DNA of 64,000 bases. It comes from NVTR01 sp036479015 (lineage in GTDB: Bacteria; Pseudomonadota; Alphaproteobacteria; Rhodobacterales; Rhodobacteraceae). A model generated the notes under the pieces. That model had not been told where the DNA came from. It saw nothing but the letters and a program-made list of their open reading frames with translations, and did no database searches. The stretch is from assembly GCA_036479015.1 (NCBI GenBank), contig JAZGFB010000047.1, forward strand, positions 335,589-399,588, given 5' to 3'. Both the position numbers and the translations under genes were made by a program. Shown here piece by piece: positions 34,453 to 43,517 of this stretch (the first letter of the stretch is position 1; each line of letters starts with the position of its first letter).

Positions 34453-35802
34453 ATGTCAAAATCCAATTTAACACGTCGAGGATTGCTTAAAACCGGTTCC
34501 ATAGCAGGTGCCGGCCTGGCTTTGCCGACGATCTTTACAAGCTCTGCGCTTGCGATGACCAATGCCCCATCGGGCGGTGTCGCCCGCTTTGGCTTTAACG
34601 TGCCACAGACAGGACCCTACTCAGAAGAAGGCCTGGACGAGTTGCGCGCACAGGAGCTTGCGATTGAGCACCTGAACGGTATCGGTGATGGTGGCCTACT
34701 TAACACTTTCAGCTCCAAGGCACTTGGCGGTGACGGTCTTTTGGGCAACAAAGTCGAATTTGTGACCGGCGACACAGCAACCAAATCTGACGTTGCGCGT
34801 GCTTCTGCCCGTTCAATGATCGAAAAAGACGGCGTTGTCATGATCAACGGCGGCTCATCTTCTGGTGTTGCCATCGCGGTTCAGGGCCTATGTCAGGAAG
34901 CTGGCATTATCTTTATGGCCGGGCTTACACACTCTAACGACACCACCGGTAAAGACCGTAAAGCCAATGGCTTCCGCCATTTCTTTAACGGCTTTATGTC
35001 CGGCGCCGCGCTCGCGCCTGTGCTTGAAAAAGAGTACGGAAAAGACCGTCGTGCCTATCACCTGACAGCCGACTATACGTGGGGCTGGACACAGCAGGAA
35101 AGTATTGCTGCGGCCACAGAAGCCACCGGTTGGGAAACTGCCAACAATGTGCTGACGCCAGTTGGCGCTGGTGACTTTTCGTCCTACATCGCGCCTGTAT
35201 TGAACTCTGGTGCTGATGTTCTGGTTCTGAACCACTACGGCGGTGACATGATCAATTCACTGACACAGTCCATTCAGTTCGGTCTGCGTGACAAGCAGGT
35301 GAACGGTAAGAACTTTGAGATCGTTGTGCCGCTTTATTCTGAGCTGATGGCAGCGGGTGCTGGCGACAACATCAAAGGTGTGTACGGTTCCATGAACTGG
35401 AACTGGCAGCTGGGTGACGCAGGTACTGCGGCGTTTGTTAAGTCGTTCGGCGAAAAGTATGGCCGTCCACCGTCAAACTCTGCGCATACATGTTACGTGC
35501 AAACACTGCTTTATGCAGATGCAGTAACACGTGCCGGATCGTTTGAGCCATGTGCAGTTGCCGAAGCCCTTGAAGACTTTGAATTTGACGGCATGGGCAA
35601 CGGTCCAACACTGTACCGTGGCGAAGATCACCAGTGTTTCAAAGACGTGTTGGTTATGAAGGGCACCGAGAACCCGACCACACAGTATGACACATTGGAA
35701 ATCGTCGAAGTCACCCCAGTAGAACAGGTGACTTACGCGCCAGACCACGCAATGTTTGGCGGTTCGGACGCTGCACTTGGGTCTTGCAACAACGGCGCAT
35801 AA
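34453..35802 (+). CDS. Branched-chain-type ABC transporter substrate-binding protein
   Basis: A 449-residue periplasmic protein with a twin-arginine-style signal (NLTRRGLLKTGSIAGAGLALP, cleavage after SSALA). The type I binding fold follows: FGFNVPQTGPYSEEGLDELR, MINGGSSSGVAIAVQGLCQ near residue 140, and YHLTADYTWGWTQQ near residue 205. GGAGG precedes the ATG. The family takes amino acids, urea, amides or carboxylates. As first gene of an operon ending in acetyl-CoA synthetase, and controlled by a short-chain acyl regulator, it may bind a short-chain carboxylate. That is inference; the pocket cannot be read from sequence. Confidence 0.9.
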   Translation: MSKSNLTRRGLLKTGSIAGAGLALPTIFTSSALAMTNAPSGGVARFGFNVPQTGPYSEEGLDELRAQELAIEHLNGIGDGGLLNTFSSKALGGDGLLGNKVEFVTGDTATKSDVARASARSMIEKDGVVMINGGSSSGVAIAVQGLCQEAGIIFMAGLTHSNDTTGKDRKANGFRHFFNGFMSGAALAPVLEKEYGKDRRAYHLTADYTWGWTQQESIAAATEATGWETANNVLTPVGAGDFSSYIAPVLNSGADVLVLNHYGGDMINSLTQSIQFGLRDKQVNGKNFEIVVPLYSELMAAGAGDNIKGVYGSMNWNWQLGDAGTAAFVKSFGEKYGRPPSNSAHTCYVQTLLYADAVTRAGSFEPCAVAEALEDFEFDGMGNGPTLYRGEDHQCFKDVLVMKGTENPTTQYDTLEIVEVTPVEQVTYAPDHAMFGGSDAALGSCNNGA

Positions 35803-35815
35803 TCCAAATAAAAAC

Positions 35816-35846
35816 TTGGTTGGCCGCCAATAATGTGGCCAACCAA
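35816..35846 (+). promoter_or_regulatory. Intergenic stem-loop between binding-protein and permease genes
   Basis: A 10-bp perfect stem TTGGTTGGCC/GGCCAACCAA with an 11-nt loop and no following T-run, 14 bp after the binding-protein stop. Such stems commonly protect the abundant binding-protein mRNA from 3' decay and lower read-through into the permease genes. Confidence 0.7.
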
Positions 35847-35900
35847 ATTGACCGGTGCTAGAAATTACTGCAGCCGGCACAATAATAACGGGGTGGCAGT

Positions 35901-36932
35901 ATGGACGTAATTATCCTTCAATTGTTGAACGGATTGGACAAGGGGGCGGCATATGCGCTGATCGCCCTTGGGCTTACACTTATTTTTGGTACGCTGGGCG
36001 TTGTGAATTTCGCCCATGGCGCTTTGTTCATGATCGGCGCATTTTGCGCAGTATTTGTGCAACGGGTTTTGAATTTTAGCTATCTGGTCGAAGACCCTAC
36101 AAAGACCGATTTTCTAGGAAAGCCACTACAGGTCAAAACACCGTATATGGAGAAATGGTTTGGTGCGGATGTGGGCCAGGCCATTATCGACTGGTCGGTG
36201 CCCTTGGCAATCTTGTTCGCAATTCCGGTGATGATGGCGATCGGTTATGTGATCGAGCGCGGCTTGATTAAACATTTTTACAAACGCCCACATGCGGATC
36301 AGATCCTGGTGACCTTTGGCCTGGCGATCGTACTGGGTGAAATAATTCGGTTCTATTTCGGTGCCAACCCTATTCAAACCCCTGCCCCAGACGTGTTTCG
36401 CGGCAGTTTTGATTTTGGCGTCATCCTGGGCTTTGACCCGAACATCATCGTTTATCCGGTCTGGCGGCTGGTCTATTTCCTGTTCTCACTTGTCATTGTC
36501 ACCGCGATATTTTCTTTTCTGCAATTCACGACTTTTGGCATGGTGGTGCGCGCCGGCATGGCAGATCGTGAAACCGTTGGCATGCTGGGCATAGACATCG
36601 ACCGACGCTTTACCTTCATGTTTGGCCTGGCAGCCGCGGTCGCCGGTGTCGCCGGGGTTATGTACACCCCAATTCTTTCACCGAACTACAATATGGGCAT
36701 GGACTTTCTCGTGCTTAGCTTTGTGGTTGTGGTGGTGGGCGGCATGGGCTCGCTTCCGGGCGCTGTTGCCGCCGGTTTCCTGCTGGGAATATTGCAAAGC
36801 TTTGCCTCCATGAACGAAGTCAAAGCCATCTTCCCCGGCATCGACCAGATTATCATTTATCTCATCGCTATTGTGATCCTGTTGACCCGTCCGCGCGGTC
36901 TGATGGGTCGCAAAGGCGTGATGGAGGAATAG
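35901..36932 (+). CDS. ABC transporter permease, LivH type
   Basis: A 343-residue inner-membrane permease with about eight helices. LLNGLDKGAAYALIALGLTLIFGTLGVVNFAHGALFM is the classic LivH start, and DRETVGMLGIDIDRRFTFMFGLAAAVAGVAGV near residue 225 is the ATPase-contact region. It pairs with the LivM-type permease 4 bp downstream. An insert after residue 55 (EDPTKTDFLGKPLQVKTPYM) is longer than in typical LivH. Same operon as the binding protein. Confidence 0.93.
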   Translation: MDVIILQLLNGLDKGAAYALIALGLTLIFGTLGVVNFAHGALFMIGAFCAVFVQRVLNFSYLVEDPTKTDFLGKPLQVKTPYMEKWFGADVGQAIIDWSVPLAILFAIPVMMAIGYVIERGLIKHFYKRPHADQILVTFGLAIVLGEIIRFYFGANPIQTPAPDVFRGSFDFGVILGFDPNIIVYPVWRLVYFLFSLVIVTAIFSFLQFTTFGMVVRAGMADRETVGMLGIDIDRRFTFMFGLAAAVAGVAGVMYTPILSPNYNMGMDFLVLSFVVVVVGGMGSLPGAVAAGFLLGILQSFASMNEVKAIFPGIDQIIIYLIAIVILLTRPRGLMGRKGVMEE

Positions 36933-36936
36933 GTAC

Positions 36937-38139
36937 ATGTTTGGCCTTAGCACCAAAGACAGCAAATTCATGCTGCTTGTCATCGCCCTGATCGCTTTGA
37001 CACCGTTCATCCTGCAACCATTTCCGGAAAGCTCGGCACTGGCGCAGTTCAATGCCGGCTATCCAGACCTGATGCAGCGGTTTGTTATTTTCGGCATCTT
37101 TGCCGTCGGGTTCAACATCCTGTTCGGGTTGACCGGCTATCTGTCTTTTGGCCACGCCGCGTTTCTTGGCGTCGGGTCCTACGCCACGGTGTGGATGTAC
37201 AAGCTGTTAAATTTTAACGTGCTGCCGGGGCTGTTGCTGGCGGTGGTCTGTTCCGGGTTGTTTGCCCTGTTGATCGGTTACCTGTCGTTGCGCCGCTCGG
37301 GAATTTATTTTTCAATTCTGACACTGGCATTCGCCGAAATGTCCTATCGGCTGGCGTTTTCGGTGCTGACACCGATCACCAATGGCGAAACCGGGTTGCA
37401 GGTTTATGGCAATGACCCACAGTACCTACTGGCAGAGGGCGGCACAGGTGTGACGCATTTCTTTGGCCTTAAGATGAATTCCAGCTGGTTCCTAAATTTG
37501 GGGGATTGGCAGTTCACCTTTAATTTCGGGTATTATTTCAGTGCGGCGATATTTCTGGCGACATTCTATCTGTCGATCCGGATTTTTCGCTCGCCGTTCG
37601 GGTTGATGCTGCGGGCAGTCAAATCCAACCAGCAACGCATGAACTACACCGGCCTGAACACCCGCCCCTACACATTGGCCGCATTTGTCATATCGGGCAT
37701 GTATGCCGGGCTGGCAGGCGGGTTGCTTGCCTCTATGGACCCACTGGCCGGTGCAGAGCGCATGTTCTGGACCGAAAGCGGCGCGGTTGTTTTGATGACC
37801 ATTCTGGGCGGGGCGGGCACATTGCTTGGCCCGGTTCTGGGCGCCGGGTTGATCAAATACCTGGAAAACATCCTATCCAAAATCAACAACAACGTGCTGC
37901 ATGAGTGGTTTGGTTTCCTGCCCGACGGTTTGGAAAACTTTATCATCACCATATTGCACCCCTTCGTCGGCGAAGGCTGGCATCTGACCCTGGGCCTGTT
38001 GTTTATGGCAGTGGTCATATTCCTGCCCGGCGGTCTGGTAGAAGGCGGCCAACGCATTGCGCGGCTGTTCCGACGCAAGGCCAAGCCATCAACCGATGGC
38101 AAAGATCAGCCTGAACAAACCCCACATATAGCCGAGTAA
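36937..38139 (+). CDS. ABC transporter permease, LivM type
   Basis: A 400-residue permease with nine or ten helices. FNILFGLTGYLSFGHAAFLGVGSYA and LRAVKSNQQRMNYTGLNTRPYTLAAFVISGMYAGLAGG are LivM signatures, the latter the cytoplasmic coupling loop. The C-terminal ~35 residues are hydrophilic (RIARLFRRKAKPSTDGKDQP). An insertion near residues 150-190 is predicted to face outward. The start is 4 bp after the LivH-type gene, indicating coupling. Confidence 0.93.
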   Translation: MFGLSTKDSKFMLLVIALIALTPFILQPFPESSALAQFNAGYPDLMQRFVIFGIFAVGFNILFGLTGYLSFGHAAFLGVGSYATVWMYKLLNFNVLPGLLLAVVCSGLFALLIGYLSLRRSGIYFSILTLAFAEMSYRLAFSVLTPITNGETGLQVYGNDPQYLLAEGGTGVTHFFGLKMNSSWFLNLGDWQFTFNFGYYFSAAIFLATFYLSIRIFRSPFGLMLRAVKSNQQRMNYTGLNTRPYTLAAFVISGMYAGLAGGLLASMDPLAGAERMFWTESGAVVLMTILGGAGTLLGPVLGAGLIKYLENILSKINNNVLHEWFGFLPDGLENFIITILHPFVGEGWHLTLGLLFMAVVIFLPGGLVEGGQRIARLFRRKAKPSTDGKDQPEQTPHIAE

Positions 38140-38150
38140 GGGATCACAAC

Positions 38151-38909
38151 ATGGGTATCCTGGAAGTAAAAGGCGTCAACAAACGTTTCGGCGGATTGCA
38201 AGCGCTTGATGACGTTAACCTGTCAATCGCCGAAAATTCGCTGCACGCGATCATTGGCCCCAACGGGGCGGGCAAATCAACCCTGCTAAATGTGCTGGTG
38301 GGTAAACTGGTACCGGATTCCGGTTCCGTCATGTTTGACGGGCAATCGGTGCTGGGGCGAAAACCCCACCAGATCAACCAAATGGGCATCAGCCGGGTGT
38401 TTCAGACGCCGGAAATATTTGGTGATCTGACGGTGATGGAAAACGTTATCATCCCCTGTTTTGCCAAGCGCGACGGATCGTTTCGCCTGCACGCCTTTGA
38501 AACCGTGCTGGATGAGGTGGATCTGGTGCAAAAGGCCGAACAAATCCTGATCGACGTCAACATGATCGACAAACAGCACATGACGGCCGCATCCCTCAGC
38601 CGAGGTGACAAGCGGCGGCTGGAAATGGCCATGTGCCTGGTGCAAGAGCCGCGGCTTTTGCTGCTGGATGAACCCACCGCAGGCATGGCGCGCGCCGACA
38701 CCAACAATACCATTGATCTGCTGAAAGAGATCAAGGAAAAACGCGACATCACCATGGTGATCATTGAACATGACATGCATGTTGTGTTTTCACTGGCCCA
38801 GCGGATCACTGTGCTGGCCCAGGGAACGCCACTGGTGGAAGACACACCAGACAATATCAAAGGTCACCCAAAAGTACGCGAAGCCTATTTGGGCGAAGCC
38901 GAAGTATGA
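38151..38909 (+). CDS. ABC transporter ATP-binding protein, LivG type
   Basis: A 252-residue ATPase. Walker A GPNGAGKSTLLN is near residue 38, the signature ASLSRGDKRRLEMAMCL (variant of LSGGQ) near residue 145, Walker B LLLLDEPTAGM, and the H-loop IIEHDMHVVF near residue 205. The C-terminal AYLGEAEV is typical of LivG (AYLG). The signature LSRGD departs from LSGGQ but keeps Leu-Ser. It works with the LivF-type ATPase, as one of a heterodimer. Confidence 0.93.
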   Translation: MGILEVKGVNKRFGGLQALDDVNLSIAENSLHAIIGPNGAGKSTLLNVLVGKLVPDSGSVMFDGQSVLGRKPHQINQMGISRVFQTPEIFGDLTVMENVIIPCFAKRDGSFRLHAFETVLDEVDLVQKAEQILIDVNMIDKQHMTAASLSRGDKRRLEMAMCLVQEPRLLLLDEPTAGMARADTNNTIDLLKEIKEKRDITMVIIEHDMHVVFSLAQRITVLAQGTPLVEDTPDNIKGHPKVREAYLGEAEV

Positions 38910-38920
38910 AACACAACAGC

Positions 38921-38964
38921 GATTTTTCGCAGAAAAATCGTAACAATTCTTCTGCGAAGAATTG
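38921..38964 (+). repeat. Tandem hairpins with TTCTGCGAA/TTCGCAGAA cores between livG- and livF-type genes
   Basis: GATTTTTCGCAGAAAAATC (38921-38939, 8-bp stem) is followed by CAATTCTTCTGCGAAGAATTG (38944-38964, 9-bp stem, TGC loop). The first is the reverse complement of the hairpin half of the repeat at 21585-21603. No GCCTCC tail is present here. It interrupts the otherwise tight operon. Confidence 0.75.
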
Positions 38965-38985
38965 GGCCCGCGAAAGAGGGAAGAC

Positions 38986-39741
38986 ATGAACCAAAAACCA
39001 GCCTTCAACCCAAATGCCAACCACGCAGAAAGCGCGCCGGCGTATTTCTCGGTCTGGGATATCCACGCCTACTATGGCGAAAGCTATATCGTGCAAGGTG
39101 TCAGCCTGAATGTGCATGAGGGTGAGATCTTGGCGCTGCTGGGACGCAACGGTGCTGGCAAAACGTCTACCCTGCGTGCCATTGCACGGCTATCGGACCC
39201 GACATTAAGCCATGGCGAAATTTGGCTGGATCACACAGCCATTCACCCGCTTGCATCCCACCAAGCCAGCCAAGCAGGTATTGCCCTGGTCCCTGAAGAC
39301 CGGCGCATCATTGCCGGCCTAAGCGTGGAAGAAAACCTGCAACTGGCCCAAATAGCCCCGCCCATTGGCTGGTCATTGGACCGTATTTACGACCTGTTCC
39401 CACGGCTTGGCGAACGGCGCAAACAGGAAGGTGTCACGCTATCGGGTGGTGAGCAACAAATGCTGGCCATTGCCCGCGCCCTGGCGCGCGACATCAAATT
39501 GCTGCTACTGGATGAACCCTATGAAGGGTTGGCCCCGGTGATTGTAGATGAAATTGAAAATACCCTGAACCTGATCAAAAAGCAGGGCATTACCACAATT
39601 ATCGTTGAACAAAACGCCCTACGGGCATTGGCTCTGGCCGACAGATCGGTCATTCTTGACACTGGACAGGTTGTGTTTGACGGCACGGCGCAAGAATTGT
39701 TAGACGATGAGGTGCTCAGGGCCGAATACTTAGCCATCTGA
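38986..39741 (+). CDS. ABC transporter ATP-binding protein, LivF type
   Basis: A 251-residue ATPase; the ATG at 38986 is chosen because GAGGG lies just upstream, rather than a TTG at 38962. Walker A GRNGAGKTSTLRAI near residue 55, signature VTLSGGEQQMLAIARAL, Walker B LLLLDEPYEGLAPV and IIVEQNALRALALADR (H-loop with Gln-Asn, as in LivF). Ends EYLAI, typical for LivF (YLG/YLA). It completes the LIV-type transporter and is followed after 49 bp by acs. Confidence 0.93.
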   Translation: MNQKPAFNPNANHAESAPAYFSVWDIHAYYGESYIVQGVSLNVHEGEILALLGRNGAGKTSTLRAIARLSDPTLSHGEIWLDHTAIHPLASHQASQAGIALVPEDRRIIAGLSVEENLQLAQIAPPIGWSLDRIYDLFPRLGERRKQEGVTLSGGEQQMLAIARALARDIKLLLLDEPYEGLAPVIVDEIENTLNLIKKQGITTIIVEQNALRALALADRSVILDTGQVVFDGTAQELLDDEVLRAEYLAI

Positions 39742-39790
39742 GCCAAACTTCTTATACTTCTTGCCAAAACCAAAAAAGAGATCCCGGTAC

Positions 39791-41731
39791 ATGACTGACA
39801 CCAAACTTTACCCGCCCAGCGCGGATTTTTCCGCAAACTCCCATGCCGACCGTGCAAAATATGACGAAATGTACGCAGCATCAGTTGCCGACCCGGATGC
39901 CTTTTGGGGTGAACAGGGCAAAAGGTTGGACTGGATCAAACCCTATTCCAAGGTGAAAAACACCAGCTTCGAATACCCGGATATTTCGATCAAATGGTAT
40001 GAAGATGGCGTGCTGAACGTGTCGGCCAATTGTATTGACCGGCACCTGGCAACACGCGGTGATCAGACGGCAATCATCTGGGAAAGCGACGATCCATCGG
40101 TCGACGCCAACATCACCTATAATGAACTATCAGACAAAGTGAACCGGCTGGCCAACGTCTACAAATCCCTTGGCGTCACCAAGGGCGACCGCATCGTCCT
40201 TTACATGCCGATGATCCCGGAAGCCGCCTATGCCATGCTGGCCTGTGCCCGCATTGGCGCGATCCATTCCATTGTTTTCGCAGGGTTTTCCCCCGAAGCA
40301 TTGGGCGCACGTATTGGTGGCTGCAAAGCATCGCTTGTGGTCACCGCTGATCAGGCACCCCGTGGCGGCAAGAACACGCCTCTGAAAACCAACGTCGATG
40401 CAGCGCTGGAAATTTGCGGTGATGTGCCAACCCTGGTGGTGGCCCGCACCGGCAATGACGTGCCGATGAAAGCCGGGCGCGACCACGCCTATGGCCCGCT
40501 GATGGACGCCGCATCTGCCGACTGCCCGCCAGAACCAATGAACGCCGAAGACCCGCTGTTCATCCTTTATACCTCCGGCTCCACCGGCATGCCCAAGGGC
40601 GTCGTGCATTCCACCGGCGGCTATCTGGTCTATGCAGCCATGACCCACCAGTACACATTTGACTACCACGACGGCGACATCTTCTGGTGCACGGCTGATG
40701 TGGGCTGGGTCACCGGCCACAGCTATATCGTCTATGGCCCGCTGGCCAATGGCGCCACCACGCTGATGTTTGAAGGCGTGCCAACCTACCCCGATGTCGG
40801 TCGGTTCTGGGCTGTGTGTGACAAGCACAAGGTAAACCAGTTCTACACCGCCCCCACCGCCATTCGCGCCCTGATGGCGCACGGCAATGACCCGGTTAAG
40901 GGCCACGACCTGTCATCCCTGAAACTTCTAGGCACCGTCGGTGAGCCGATCAACCCGGAAGCCTGGAACTGGTACAATGACGTGGTTGGCGGCGGCAATA
41001 TCCCCATCGTTGACACCTGGTGGCAAACCGAAACCGGCGGCCATATGCTGGCCCCCCTGCCCGGCGCCACACCCACCAAACCCGGCTCAGCCACGCTACC
41101 GTTTTTCGGCATCCAACCCGTGGTCTTAAACCCCGAAACCGGGGCAGAAATCACCGACACCGTTGCCACAGGCGTTCTTGCCATCGCCGACAGCTGGCCC
41201 GGCCAAATGCGCACGGTTTATGGTGACCATGACCGGTTCGTATCCACCTATTTCGCGTCCTACAAAGGCTACTACTTTTCCGATGACGGCTGCCGGCGCG
41301 ACGAAGACGGTTACTACTGGATCACCGGGCGCGTTGATGACGTGATCAACGTCTCTGGCCACCGCATGGGCACCGCAGAAGTGGAAAGCGCCCTGGTCGC
41401 CCACCCGGCAGTTTCAGAGGCCGCAGTTGTCGGTTTCCCCCATGATATCAAGGGGCAAGGCATCTATTGCTATGTGACACTTATGGGCGGACAAGACTAC
41501 ACGGATGAGCTTCGCGCCGAGCTTGTTGGCTGGGTCCGCAAAGAAATCGGCCCCATCGCCAAACCGGACCATATCCAATGGGCACCGGGGCTGCCAAAAA
41601 CACGTTCGGGCAAGATCATGCGCCGGATACTGCGCAAAATTGCCGAGAATGATTATGGCAACCTTGGCGATACATCGACGCTGGCAGACCCGTCGGTGGT
41701 GGATGATCTAATAGCGAACCGTAAGCAGTAG
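39791..41731 (+). CDS. acs: Acetyl-CoA synthetase (AMP-forming)
   Basis: A 646-residue adenylate-forming enzyme that converts acetate, ATP and CoA to acetyl-CoA. ATG at 39791 gives the family length. The P-loop YTSGSTGMPKGVVHSTGGYL is near residue 260, the substrate and ATP motif VDTWWQTETGG near residue 410, the hinge ITGRVDDVINVSGHRMGTAE near residue 520, and the C-terminal lysine in TRSGKIMRRILR near residue 607, which is the usual acetylation control site. It is last in an operon with an ABC transporter, unusual for acs, which more often pairs with actP. Confidence 0.95.
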   Translation: MTDTKLYPPSADFSANSHADRAKYDEMYAASVADPDAFWGEQGKRLDWIKPYSKVKNTSFEYPDISIKWYEDGVLNVSANCIDRHLATRGDQTAIIWESDDPSVDANITYNELSDKVNRLANVYKSLGVTKGDRIVLYMPMIPEAAYAMLACARIGAIHSIVFAGFSPEALGARIGGCKASLVVTADQAPRGGKNTPLKTNVDAALEICGDVPTLVVARTGNDVPMKAGRDHAYGPLMDAASADCPPEPMNAEDPLFILYTSGSTGMPKGVVHSTGGYLVYAAMTHQYTFDYHDGDIFWCTADVGWVTGHSYIVYGPLANGATTLMFEGVPTYPDVGRFWAVCDKHKVNQFYTAPTAIRALMAHGNDPVKGHDLSSLKLLGTVGEPINPEAWNWYNDVVGGGNIPIVDTWWQTETGGHMLAPLPGATPTKPGSATLPFFGIQPVVLNPETGAEITDTVATGVLAIADSWPGQMRTVYGDHDRFVSTYFASYKGYYFSDDGCRRDEDGYYWITGRVDDVINVSGHRMGTAEVESALVAHPAVSEAAVVGFPHDIKGQGIYCYVTLMGGQDYTDELRAELVGWVRKEIGPIAKPDHIQWAPGLPKTRSGKIMRRILRKIAENDYGNLGDTSTLADPSVVDDLIANRKQ

Positions 41732-41843
41732 CAAAGCGGCCAAAGGCGCAGGCCTTAGCGACAGTTTCTGCGGGGTATTAAATGGGGAAAACGACCCCCT
41801 TTAGCCCCGCTGATTTCACCGATACAGATAGGGCCAACAAACA

Positions 41844-42125
41844 ATGCGCCAACAAAGCCCGATCACGGAAAAACTCCGGGGTTTTATCGCCCAAAACTTT
41901 GGCAATACAGAACTTGGGCTTATCAGAATTGCGAAAAACCTGGATCTTTCAGGTATGAGCGATGTTGAAATCGTAGATTTTTGTCGCCAAATAATCCTGT
42001 CCACACCGATTGCGGAAATCGAGGTGCGGGGTAAAAATTACTACCTCCATTGCCAAGAGCATTCTGCGGTTCTGACGATTAACAGATCAAGTCTGGGCAT
42101 CATCACCGCTTTGCGAATGGGGTGA
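41844..42125 (+). CDS. DUF3781-like small protein
   Basis: A 93-residue protein. FGNTELGLIRIAKNLDLS then a helix with DVEIVDFCRQIIL, strands EIEVRGKNYYLHCQEHSAVLTIN and SLGIITA match the pattern I recall for DUF3781 (T-E-L-G-x-x-R-I-x-K-N-L, a G-K-N-Y/W-Y strand, I-T-A at the end). No function is known to me. It is a single gene with no strong ribosome site, downstream of acs. The 314-bp gap after it (42126-42439) holds no gene or repeat I can support. Confidence 0.65.
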   Translation: MRQQSPITEKLRGFIAQNFGNTELGLIRIAKNLDLSGMSDVEIVDFCRQIILSTPIAEIEVRGKNYYLHCQEHSAVLTINRSSLGIITALRMG

Positions 42126-42439
42126 ACATACGACCGCCTGTTTGGCTCACGAATTTCCGTAAGGGGTAATGATATGGCCCCTAAAAACCCGGAAGATTCC
42201 ACTTTGTAGCGTCCATTTCAGGTGCCTGTACACGCCGCACGGGGATGCCTGCGGATAACTGAATTCCCCACCCGATCGGCCGTTACAGGTCTCTGCAACA
42301 AGACATTGCGCTTTCGCCCATAACAAGGCACCTTCATCTTCTTAAACATCAGGTTACAATAAATATTATTCACATAACAACCAAAGCGACTTTATTACCC
42401 TGCGCCCCCGACGTCAGGCGCAAAACAAAAGGAAACTCC

Positions 42440-42967
42440 ATGGGCACTCCAACTGACTGGCAAGACATCCTGGATCAAAATGAGACCATCCTCTGGCAGG
42501 GCCGCCCCGACGCGACAGTGCACTGGCGCTTTCAACAGAAAGCCAGCCTTCTGCTTGGATCAGCACTTGCCATGTTCGCATTGATCTGGATGAAAATAGC
42601 CGCACAAGACGGCGGCCTGTCCTGGATGTTCGGGTTAATCTTCCTGTGCGCCGCCATCGTCCATATGATTAGCAGCACCTATCGAATACCGTACCTGTTG
42701 AGCAAAACATGGTATCTACTGACCGACACGCGCGCCATAGTCCGCACCGATTTTCCGCTTCTGGGCCACCGCGTTAAATCCTATCCGATCACCGCACAGT
42801 CACATCTGGAATTGGATTCACGCCATAAATTCAACATATATTTTGCCACCAGGACCCGTCGCAGCAATGATGGCACCTCACGCGAGATTGGGATCGGATT
42901 TGAGCGTATTGATGATGCCGAAATCGTATTTGGCTTGGCGCGTAAGATTCAAAAAGAAATGACATGA
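42440..42967 (+). CDS. Membrane protein with bacterial PH-like domain
   Basis: A 175-residue protein. The opening ILDQNETILWQGRPDATVHW is typical of bPH2/YdbS-type proteins. Two hydrophobic segments (residues ~37-55 and ~62-78) precede a strand-rich C-terminal part (WYLLTDTRAIVRTDFPLLGHRVKSYPI, then IGIGFERIDDAEIVFGLARKIQ). Homologues in roseobacters are sometimes misnamed aspartate carbamoyltransferase; nothing here supports that activity. GGAAA precedes the ATG. Confidence 0.7.
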   Translation: MGTPTDWQDILDQNETILWQGRPDATVHWRFQQKASLLLGSALAMFALIWMKIAAQDGGLSWMFGLIFLCAAIVHMISSTYRIPYLLSKTWYLLTDTRAIVRTDFPLLGHRVKSYPITAQSHLELDSRHKFNIYFATRTRRSNDGTSREIGIGFERIDDAEIVFGLARKIQKEMT

Positions 42968-42987
42968 CCAATTTGGTTCATTGACGT

Positions 42988-43090
42988 CACCCCTCCCGGC
43001 GCGCCAACATCAACTCCACCCGCTTCACTTCCCGGATCACCCGGTCCGCCTGTATTTGCGGCATCATGCTCAGACTTTTCGCCAGCGACG
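42988..43090 (-). pseudogene. Truncated duplicate of the 3' end of the DUF6768-like gene
   Basis: The stretch 42985-43088 is about 90 percent identical to 44515-44618, at a constant offset of 1530 bp. On the minus strand it keeps the last codons of that gene (MMPQIQADRVIREVKRVELMLARREG in pieces, TGA at 42990-42988), but upstream homology stops abruptly near 43090. Thus only the C-terminal ~30 codons exist and no start remains. The two copies flank the arsR-sterol desaturase pair as direct repeats. Confidence 0.8.
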
Positions 43091-43199
43091 GCCGGCATTA
43101 TCACCCCATGGCGCACGCTTTGTTGGCCCACCGTATTGTGAATTGCGAACCAAACTGTGATTGGGTTGACATATTAAACCAATAAACTAGTTTAATGGT

Positions 43200-43517
43200 A
43201 TGACTGATTCTAAATCCATCGCATTGGTGCTCTCGGCGCTTGCACACCCCTCAAGGGTCGACATCCTTAGCTGCTTGTTGGCGCACCACCCGAGCGGGTT
43301 GATGGCAACATTCCTGTCCGCCGAAACCGGTCTCGCTCCTTCGACCTTGTCTCACCACCTACGGGAGATGGAAAAAGGTCACGTGATCAAAAGGCTCGTG
43401 AATGGGCAGAGAACATTAACACACCTTGACCTGCGAAAACTCACGGAAATCACAAATACATTGATGCAACTTTGCTGTTCGATTGAGCAAATCCCGCAAA
43501 AAGGTTCCCAACAATGA
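43200..43517 (+). CDS. ArsR-family winged-helix regulator
   Basis: A 105-residue regulator: LVLSALAHPSRVDILSCLLAH, then LSAETGLAPSTLSHHLREMEKGHVIKRLVNGQRTLTHLD is a complete ArsR-type winged helix. The cysteine pair ELCVC of metal-sensing ArsR/SmtB helix alpha3 is absent, so a metal signal is unlikely at that site, although two cysteines sit near the C-terminus (LCCSIEQ). It overlaps the sterol desaturase gene by 4 bp. A TTGACA-like element with an inverted TAAACCAATAAACTAGTTTA stretch just upstream could be its own operator. Confidence 0.88.
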   Translation: MTDSKSIALVLSALAHPSRVDILSCLLAHHPSGLMATFLSAETGLAPSTLSHHLREMEKGHVIKRLVNGQRTLTHLDLRKLTEITNTLMQLCCSIEQIPQKGSQQ

